From Leptospira biflexa (GTDB taxonomy: Bacteria; Spirochaetota; Leptospiria; Turneriellales; DYLW01): a stretch of 58,948 nucleotides of DNA. A program made the translations under genes and the position numbers. How positions within the stretch are numbered: position 1 is the first letter of the stretch; every line of letters starts with the position of its first letter. The stretch lies in the NCBI GenBank assembly GCA_020721865.1, contig DYLW01000002.1, positions 1-58,948 on the forward strand, given 5' to 3'. The notes beneath the pieces were generated by a model that was given only the letters and a program-made list of their open reading frames with translations, was not told the DNA's origin and did no database searches. Positions 53,322 to 58,948 of this stretch are shown here, piece after piece.

Positions 53322-55118
53322 TTAGTCCATAAAGAGCGATGGGATACTGTCCTCCCTGCAGGCGGAGAGAAAAGCCCCCTTCTCCACACTAACCTTTTTC
53401 ATGGTGGCTCTTTCTTTCAGCTCAATGGTTCCGGAGGACAGGTAGTTTTTCCCTATGATAATCTGGTACGGGAAACCCACCAGATCCGCATCGTTGAATT
53501 TCACTCCGGGAGTTTCCTTTCTGTCATCATAGTACACCGATTTTCCGGTTATGCACACTTCGTCATAAAAAGCATCCATGGCAGCTTTTTCTTCCGCATC
53601 TTTAAAAATGGCCACATAATAAAAATAAAAAGGAGAAAGCCGGGGAGTCCAGATTATTCCCTTATCATCGTGGTTCTGCTCAATGAAGGTGGCGATGGTC
53701 CGTCCCAGACCAATGCCATAGCATCCCATCACCGGATAAATGGGTTTTCCATTTTCGTTTAAAACGGTGACTTCCATGGAGCGGGTATATTTGTCCCCCA
53801 ATTTGAAGATGTGCCCCACTTCAATGCCTTTGGTTTCCCATAAAAGCGATTTTCCACAAGATGGACATATATCCCCTTCTTTTGCGAGGACAAGATCATA
53901 GACATTTTCCATGACAAAATCCCGCTCTTGGGATAGATGGATATAATGGTATCCGGTGTCATTGCCACCACCCACAAGGCCACTTCTTCCCCGCAGATTC
54001 CGGTCATAGGCAAGGAAAACCGTTTTTTCCGTTTCCCGCCCATCGGCAAGAGGAATACGGATTTTCTGGCCATTTTTCACCGGCAATTGGTATGGCCCTG
54101 CATATCCAGGTTCCGCCCCTGTAATAATGCGGATGGCCTCCGCAGTGGCGGGGAGGAGCTCATTGGCTCCCGTATAATTGGAAATTTTTATTTCATTCAG
54201 TTCTCTGTCTCCGGGGATGAAAGCCACCACAATAAGCTCTTCATTTTCCAAAATAACACTTTTTATAAAATCTTTTTTATCTTTTTTCAGAAAATTCGCC
54301 ACCTCTTCAATGGTTTTCTGATCCGGAGTGTGGACTTTCTCCGGAGGATTAATGTCCGGGTTACTGGTTTGCGGATTATATGGGGAGATATATTCCGTCT
54401 TTTCCTGATTGGATGAATACCCGCAGTTTTTGTCTTTACATATAAGAAGAGTCTCTTCCCCAATTTCAGAAGCAACCATAAACTCCTCTGATCCGCTGCC
54501 ACCCATGGAGCCGGAATCTGCTTGGACGGGAATGGTTTCAATACCGATGGTATCAAATATTTTGCGGTATGCCTTCCGCATATCTGAATATGTCACATCC
54601 AGACTTTCGTTATTTATATGAAATGAATACGCATCCTTCATGACAAATTCCCGGCAGCGGATGAGTCCATAGCGGGGACGGATTTCATCGCGGAATTTCT
54701 CCCCAATCTGGTACAAATTCACGGGAAGCTGGCGGTATGACTTCAAAAACCCGGAAGCCAAAGCAACCATGGCTTCCTCATGCGTGGGGGACAGGGCATA
54801 CTCCACATTATGGCGGTCTGTCATACGCATCATCTCTTTACCCATTCTCTGCCATCGGCCGGATGCGTCCCAATATTCCCGGTTTGTCAGCAATGGAAGG
54901 TGTACCTCAATCCCTCCGAATTCATTCATGATATCGCGGATAATATTTTCAATTTTGCGGTAAACGTCATATCCAAAGGGCAGATAGGAGTAGAGACCAG
55001 AGGCCGATTTGCGGATAAATCCCGCCCGAATCATCAACTGGTGGGATGCGATGGCCGCGTCTTTGGGGACCTCTTTCTGGGTAAATGTGGGTAATTGGGA
55101 ATATTTTGCCGACTGCAT
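53322..55118 (-). CDS. proS: Prolyl-tRNA synthetase, bacterial type with editing domain
   Basis: Class II synthetase that charges tRNA-Pro. It has ASHQLMIRAGFIRKSASGLYSYLPFG (motif 1 region), LSPTHEEA, KFRDEIRPRYGLIRCREFVMKDAYSF (motif 2), an INS editing domain (about 220-400) and motif 3 GCYGIGLGRT. The anticodon-binding domain ends the protein. ATG 55118 gives 598 residues and the usual N-terminus; a TTG at 55157 is less likely. It lies 42 nt after the upstream gene and is probably co-transcribed with it. Confidence 0.96.
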   Translation of the reverse strand: MQSAKYSQLPTFTQKEVPKDAAIASHQLMIRAGFIRKSASGLYSYLPFGYDVYRKIENIIRDIMNEFGGIEVHLPLLTNREYWDASGRWQRMGKEMMRMTDRHNVEYALSPTHEEAMVALASGFLKSYRQLPVNLYQIGEKFRDEIRPRYGLIRCREFVMKDAYSFHINNESLDVTYSDMRKAYRKIFDTIGIETIPVQADSGSMGGSGSEEFMVASEIGEETLLICKDKNCGYSSNQEKTEYISPYNPQTSNPDINPPEKVHTPDQKTIEEVANFLKKDKKDFIKSVILENEELIVVAFIPGDRELNEIKISNYTGANELLPATAEAIRIITGAEPGYAGPYQLPVKNGQKIRIPLADGRETEKTVFLAYDRNLRGRSGLVGGGNDTGYHYIHLSQERDFVMENVYDLVLAKEGDICPSCGKSLLWETKGIEVGHIFKLGDKYTRSMEVTVLNENGKPIYPVMGCYGIGLGRTIATFIEQNHDDKGIIWTPRLSPFYFYYVAIFKDAEEKAAMDAFYDEVCITGKSVYYDDRKETPGVKFNDADLVGFPYQIIIGKNYLSSGTIELKERATMKKVSVEKGAFLSACREDSIPSLFMD

Positions 55119-55160
55119 GGGCTTTTCTGTGCCGGGGATACGTCCCGTCAATTCCAATCG

Positions 55161-56351
55161 TTAAAACCCTTTCAGTCTTAAAATTAAATCCATTCTGAAC
55201 GCAAATTTAGTCTCATCTTTTTCTCTGGATAGATTCTGCTGGATTATAATATCAATGTATTTTCTGGCAAAGGGATAATTTCCGGCATAGAAGGAACTCT
55301 CAGCCAATGCAGCCACATACCGGTATTCATATTCAATTCCGGGATACTCCAGTGCATAAATTTTATCGTGAATTTTGCCCGCTTCTGTGGGATCCGAATA
55401 TCGGGCTTTTTTCCGCAATGAATCCACATAATCCATAAGATCATCCTTGTTCCCGGAAAGGGTGAACACAGACCAGGATTTCCGGACCTGGCTTTCCACA
55501 TCCGGGATAATCCGATAACTGCGGAAGAAAAGATTGCGGAGATAGAAAATATAGCTGGAATCCTTTTTGAGGTTTTCAAACAGCATATGGTTCAGCTCAT
55601 AGGACGTAAAATTTTCATACTGCTTCACGTCCTGAAAGTAAATTTTTTTGCTGTGTTTATACTCAATATAAGAAACTGCTTTTTCCCACCAGGCATAGGG
55701 GGTGTCTTTCTTGCAAGTGGCAAAATACAAATCTTCCTGCAGATTGTATGCTGGATAAAAATCCGGTTTGTACTGTATGGCGTAAGAAAAATAATCCTCA
55801 TCTGCCTCCAGAATTTTCTCCCGGATTTTATTGATATTGTTTTCTGTTATCGCAAAATCATAGGGGCCACCCCCTTCTTTCCGGGCACGCGTATCCAGCC
55901 TTTTCTCTAAATCCCAGTTTTTCCGGGCACTGACCATGTAAAAACTATTCTCGCAGAATTTTCCTGTGTCCGCCAGAAGGGTATGAATCAGGGAGGCTGC
56001 TTTGGGTTGGAGCGGAACATCCCAGTTTTCGGTGAAAGAAAATTTTTTCTGCCAGAGATTTTCATCGGAAATGTCTTTGGCGTCATAAAGATCCACAGCC
56101 AGTTCCAGAAGGTCTTCCATCCCTTTCTGGTAATTTTTGAAAGCCTTTTCTGTATTTTCTGAATATGCAAAAGGCCCGTTCCAGTTGTACGGATTGTCAA
56201 ACTGTGGACGGGCAAAAAGATTATCAATAAAATTAGACAGGCCGATGCGTTTCTGGTATAAAATGGATGCCAGAATTAACGCAGAAAATACCAGGAAAGA
56301 TATACGGATGTATTTATTGGAATACAAATCCTGGAGCATATAGCGGATCAT
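55161..56351 (-). CDS. Membrane-anchored helical (TPR-like) protein of unknown function
   Basis: Protein of 396 residues. One N-terminal helix (about 17-33) anchors it; the rest is helical with aromatic-rich, TPR-like segments (YIEYKHSKKIYFQDV, AALAESSFYAGNYPFARKYI). No known domain is recognised. It resembles in style other spirochaete membrane-anchored TPR proteins. It is upstream of proS and divergent from the flavin oxidoreductase. The start lacks a clear ribosome-binding site. Confidence 0.65.
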   Translation of the reverse strand: MIRYMLQDLYSNKYIRISFLVFSALILASILYQKRIGLSNFIDNLFARPQFDNPYNWNGPFAYSENTEKAFKNYQKGMEDLLELAVDLYDAKDISDENLWQKKFSFTENWDVPLQPKAASLIHTLLADTGKFCENSFYMVSARKNWDLEKRLDTRARKEGGGPYDFAITENNINKIREKILEADEDYFSYAIQYKPDFYPAYNLQEDLYFATCKKDTPYAWWEKAVSYIEYKHSKKIYFQDVKQYENFTSYELNHMLFENLKKDSSYIFYLRNLFFRSYRIIPDVESQVRKSWSVFTLSGNKDDLMDYVDSLRKKARYSDPTEAGKIHDKIYALEYPGIEYEYRYVAALAESSFYAGNYPFARKYIDIIIQQNLSREKDETKFAFRMDLILRLKGF

Positions 56352-56433
56352 GACGTATTTTGTGAAGTTGTATACTTTCCGTCAATCTCTTTAAAAATGC
56401 TTTTCTTTTTACCTGTCCGGAGAATTCTTTCCC

Positions 56434-57564
56434 ATGCTCCGAGTATTTCAGCCCTATCAAAAAAAGTTTTTTTCCGTAAAAAACAGATTTATCCGCTCCG
56501 CCACCGCAGACGGCTTCGCCGATGCAGAGGGAAACCCCACAGAATCCTGGTTCCGCTTTTACGATGAACTGGCATCCGGGGGAGCGGGCATGATCATCGC
56601 AGGATACACCTCCGTCTCCCTGGACGGACGCCAGTCCAGGGGAATGGCATCCATTTTTACCCGGGAAAATATGGAGGCATTCAGAAAGCATCTGGCCATT
56701 CTCAAAACCCGCCACCCGGAGACAAAGTGGATTCTACAATTGGTACACACCGGTAGTCATGCCCGTCCGGAATACAACGGTGGAGTCCCCGGGCTCGCCC
56801 CCTCTGCCATTCCAGATAAACTGTATGGAGATATGCCTCGGGAAGCCACTTTGGAAGATATTGAAAGTATTGAGGAAAAATTTGTCCTGGCCACCGTAAA
56901 TGCTGCGGAAGCGGGGTTTCACGGAGTGCAGATCCACGCCGCCCATGGATACCTGATTTCACAGTTTTTATCTCCAGGCACCAACCTCCGGAACGATGAA
57001 TATGGCCAGAGCCCGGAGGGAAGAATCCGGCTTCTGGGAAATATCATCCGGAAAATATCTGCCAAAATGGATAAGGATAACTTTATTCTTTCTGTGAAAA
57101 TAAACGGAGGAGATTTCTTTGAAGGAGGCCTCACTCCGGAACAGTCCCTGGAATACGCACGGCTGGCTGTGAAATGGCCACTGGATTTTGTGGAAATTTC
57201 CGGCGGAACCGCATACTCCGGAAGAAAAGGCGTTTCCCGTCCCGGAGTAAAACCCGGAAAAAATGAGGCATATTTTTCAGAAGAGGCACGGGGCTGGAAG
57301 AATATTGTACCGTATCCCGTGGCCAGCGTGGGAGGATACCGCTCTCTTGTGGCCTGCGAAAAAATTCTGGAAGATAATATGGCCGATTTTATTTCCATCT
57401 CCCGGCCATTGATACGGGAACCGGATTTAATCCGGAGGTGGGAATCCGGCGACCACCGGAACGCAGAATGTATCTCCTGTAATCGCTGTTATAAGGAACT
57501 GGTTTCCGGGGACGGGCTGGCCTGCTATTTCACCAAAAATCCAGAGGAAAAAGAAGGTGCATAA
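56434..57564 (+). CDS. NADH:flavin oxidoreductase, Old Yellow Enzyme family
   Basis: FMN-dependent ene-reductase-type TIM barrel of 376 residues. FIRSATADG at the N-terminus, IHAAHGYLISQFLSP, the N-x-R-x-D-x-YG pattern and SVGGY are family features. The C-terminal CISCNRCY suggests an iron-sulfur or zinc site as in the 2,4-dienoyl-CoA reductase group, but the extra flavin and NAD domains of that enzyme are absent. GGAGAA precedes the start. It overlaps the next gene by 8 nt. Confidence 0.88.
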   Translation: MLRVFQPYQKKFFSVKNRFIRSATADGFADAEGNPTESWFRFYDELASGGAGMIIAGYTSVSLDGRQSRGMASIFTRENMEAFRKHLAILKTRHPETKWILQLVHTGSHARPEYNGGVPGLAPSAIPDKLYGDMPREATLEDIESIEEKFVLATVNAAEAGFHGVQIHAAHGYLISQFLSPGTNLRNDEYGQSPEGRIRLLGNIIRKISAKMDKDNFILSVKINGGDFFEGGLTPEQSLEYARLAVKWPLDFVEISGGTAYSGRKGVSRPGVKPGKNEAYFSEEARGWKNIVPYPVASVGGYRSLVACEKILEDNMADFISISRPLIREPDLIRRWESGDHRNAECISCNRCYKELVSGDGLACYFTKNPEEKEGA

Positions 57565-58567
57565 AAAAAGGTTTCTCCTGCCCGGATTCTTTCTGGCCGG
57601 GGTTGCTACTGCCATCGGCGGATTGTTCTTGTACCATTTTCTGGAGCGAAGCTTTCTTGCCTCCAATAAAACCCCCCTGGTGCAGGAAAAGAAAGCCACA
57701 TATACGGCCGGCGGTGGCCCGGTGAATCTGGAAATTTCCGGTATGCTCATCCGGGTCTCCCCCCAAATCCAGCTTCATGTGGACTCTCTGCGTGCTCTCA
57801 TTTTCCCCAGAGGAAAGAGTTCCGCAATTTTCTTTGATGACCCCACCGCGTATTTTGTCCGGATACAGGAAGGAAATATCCGCATCGGTGCCCCAGCAAT
57901 GGAAGCTATTTTTAACGATCTGGTCTTTGGAAAGGACCAGAATCTTGTCAGAAATATCGCCATTCAGTTCCCGGAAACATCCCAGAAGAAAACCATACCC
58001 ATCCGGATTAAGGGGGAAATGAACATGGTGGTATGGATTCCCTTTCTGCTGGAGGGACAGATTTTTTATGATAAATTCTCCGGATTTATTGTGGTGGAAA
58101 TCCTGAAAATAAATACCCTGGGAAATCCTTATGCAGGAAATATAATGAAACAATTCGGGATGAATATAGAAATCCTGATGGCAAAATCCACCGCAAAGGG
58201 AATCCAATTTAAAAAGAACCGGTTTTTCATCTCCCCTTTGGCCTTGCTGCCACCGCCGTCCATGGAGGGGACAATCCTGCAACTGGCCACCAATGCAGAA
58301 GAGAACTCCATGTCCATTTCTTTCTCTTCCTCCGGAAAGTCCCCCAAAAACCGGACAAAGGGGAAAAACTTTCTATCCTTGGGCGGAGGAAATGCTGTCT
58401 TTGGGAATATCCACATGAGCCCGGCCGATCTTCTTCTTCTGGATGCAGACCCATCGGACGAGTTTGATTTCTCTCTCCGGGATTACCGCAGGCCATTAGT
58501 AAAATCCACATCCCGCATCAAGGATTCCGGAGGAGTTATTGTCCTCTTTCCGGATTATTCCGATTAA
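57557..58567 (+). CDS. Membrane-anchored or exported protein of unknown function
   Basis: Protein of 336 residues starting at GTG 57557 inside the oxidoreductase gene (8-nt overlap). One N-terminal helix (about 7-27) is followed by a beta-rich extracytoplasmic domain with repeated strand patterns (VNLEISGMLIRVS, IPIRIKGEMNMVVW) and a final segment GGVIVLFPDYSD. The pattern brings to mind AsmA- or LptC-like membrane-lipid domains, but I cannot assign a family. Confidence 0.6.
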   Translation: MHKKRFLLPGFFLAGVATAIGGLFLYHFLERSFLASNKTPLVQEKKATYTAGGGPVNLEISGMLIRVSPQIQLHVDSLRALIFPRGKSSAIFFDDPTAYFVRIQEGNIRIGAPAMEAIFNDLVFGKDQNLVRNIAIQFPETSQKKTIPIRIKGEMNMVVWIPFLLEGQIFYDKFSGFIVVEILKINTLGNPYAGNIMKQFGMNIEILMAKSTAKGIQFKKNRFFISPLALLPPPSMEGTILQLATNAEENSMSISFSSSGKSPKNRTKGKNFLSLGGGNAVFGNIHMSPADLLLLDADPSDEFDFSLRDYRRPLVKSTSRIKDSGGVIVLFPDYSD

Positions 58568-58580
58568 ATTTGTCTCTCAT

Positions 58581-58791
58581 GGTGACAGTCACCGGCATTA
58601 TGTCGCATCCACATCGGGGTTTTTGTCCTCCGGGGTGACAGTCACCGGCGTTATGTCGCATCCACACCGGGGTTTTTGTCCTCCGGGGTGACAGTCACCG
58701 GCGTTATGTCGCATCCACACCGGGGTTTTTGTCCTCCGGGGTGACAGTCACCGGCGTTATGTCCATCCACACCGGGGTTTTTGTCCTCCGG
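58581..58791 (+). repeat. Four tandem copies of a 53-bp palindrome-bearing repeat
   Basis: Units begin at 58581, 58634, 58687 and 58740 with a period of exactly 53 bp; the last lacks one base. Each unit starts with the perfect palindrome GGTGAC-A-GTCACC and contains a second hairpin-prone part, CCGGGGTTTTTGTCCTCCGG. The first copy has two substitutions, so it is the oldest or the edge copy. A partial fifth unit (CCGGGGGACAGGG) follows. There are no spacers, so it is not CRISPR. It lies between two genes on the same strand. Confidence 0.95.
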
Positions 58792-58849
58792 GGGACAGGG
58801 ATATCCCATAATTATTGACAGCACATCTTCCATGTGGAGACAATCCTCA

Positions 58850-58948
58850 ATGAAGGTATTATCAGCAACCCGCAAGGGGAAAAACATTGCCGGGATTTCT
58901 ATCGCGGTTGCGGTGGCAATCCTCCTCTCCTTATCCGGATGTCTCCAC
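58850..58948 (+). CDS. Start of a lipoprotein gene (runs off the window)
   Basis: Only 33 codons are present. They form a lipoprotein signal peptide: basic start MKVLSATRKGKN, a hydrophobic core and the lipobox LSGC. GGAGA about ten bases upstream supports the ATG. The product is presumably an outer- or inner-membrane lipoprotein of unknown function. Confidence 0.6.
   Translation, partial: MKVLSATRKGKNIAGISIAVAVAILLSLSGCLH

Noticed and set aside
58581..58791. CRISPR array
   Set aside because: The 53-bp units are directly abutting and identical without unique spacers, and no cas genes are present.
1..58948. tRNA and rRNA genes
   Set aside because: None was noticed while reading; no clear T-loop/acceptor arrangement was seen. 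A covariance-model scan was not possible.

Overview
The window most likely comes from an uncultured, probably anaerobic spirochaete with a GC content in the mid-forties. The best evidence is the flagellar block flhB-flhA-flhF-flhG, in which FlhB carries the [12 protein letters not shown] start typical of spirochaetes. Supporting evidence is a ProRS with the spirochaete/Leptospira-like N-terminus, a membrane SpoIIE-type phosphatase, many membrane-anchored TPR or coiled-coil proteins of unknown function, and a Bdr-like repeat protein with a C-terminal membrane anchor. Placement below phylum level is not possible from this sequence alone.

Layout. 0.1-5 kb: repeat protein, typA/bipA, a small membrane protein with a C9 tract, aspS. 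5-11.2 kb: a degenerate HD-GYP protein, a conserved secreted protein, and a tight three-gene unit (coiled coil, membrane TPR protein with an Mrr-like C-terminus, CNBD/ParA/patatin-like pseudoenzyme). 11.2-16.8 kb, minus strand: rpmA-obg-unknown-mraY-carA. 16.9-17.7 kb: a small exported protein and a frameshifted sensor-domain remnant. 17.8-26 kb, minus strand: flhB-flhA-flhF-flhG followed by a two-TM protein, a DUF368/PopT-family polyprenyl-phosphate transporter, and a minimal FtsX-like permease with its ATPase. 26.1-28.2 kb: HAD phosphatase, PlsC-type acyltransferase, thioesterase. 28.4-32.7 kb: a complete beta-oxidation-type module in reaction order (acyl-CoA dehydrogenase, two MaoC-fold hydratase subunits, SDR, thiolase, DUF35 protein). 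32.7-35.7 kb: periplasmic binding protein and hybrid histidine kinase. 35.7-37.5 kb: gcvH and gcvPA without gcvPB or gcvT. 37.5-43.1 kb, minus strand: a group 1 periplasmic [NiFe] hydrogenase operon (small subunit, ferredoxin, NrfD/HybB membrane subunit, large subunit, then the protease behind a terminator).

43.3-50.8 kb is an AT-richer, decaying defence island: a MazEF-type pair with a frameshifted toxin, an RHH/PIN toxin-antitoxin pair, a Schlafen-AlbA/HATPase protein, a type IIG restriction-modification gene split by one in-frame stop, and wrecked type I R-M genes. A 52-bp piece of the AlbA gene is duplicated 1.4 kb away. 50.8-58.9 kb returns to housekeeping and signalling genes: SpoIIE-type phosphatase, proS, an Old Yellow Enzyme homologue and unknown membrane-anchored proteins. 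It ends in four copies of a 53-bp tandem repeat and the start of a lipoprotein gene.

Metabolic reading (inference): hydrogen turnover at the periplasmic face, fatty or short-chain acyl-CoA metabolism and glycine cleavage fit an anaerobic or microaerobic heterotroph. The most distinctive unknowns are the 7.6-11.2 kb unit, the PopT/ABC genes inside the flagellar operon, the palindromes upstream of the hydrogenase, and the 53-bp repeats.
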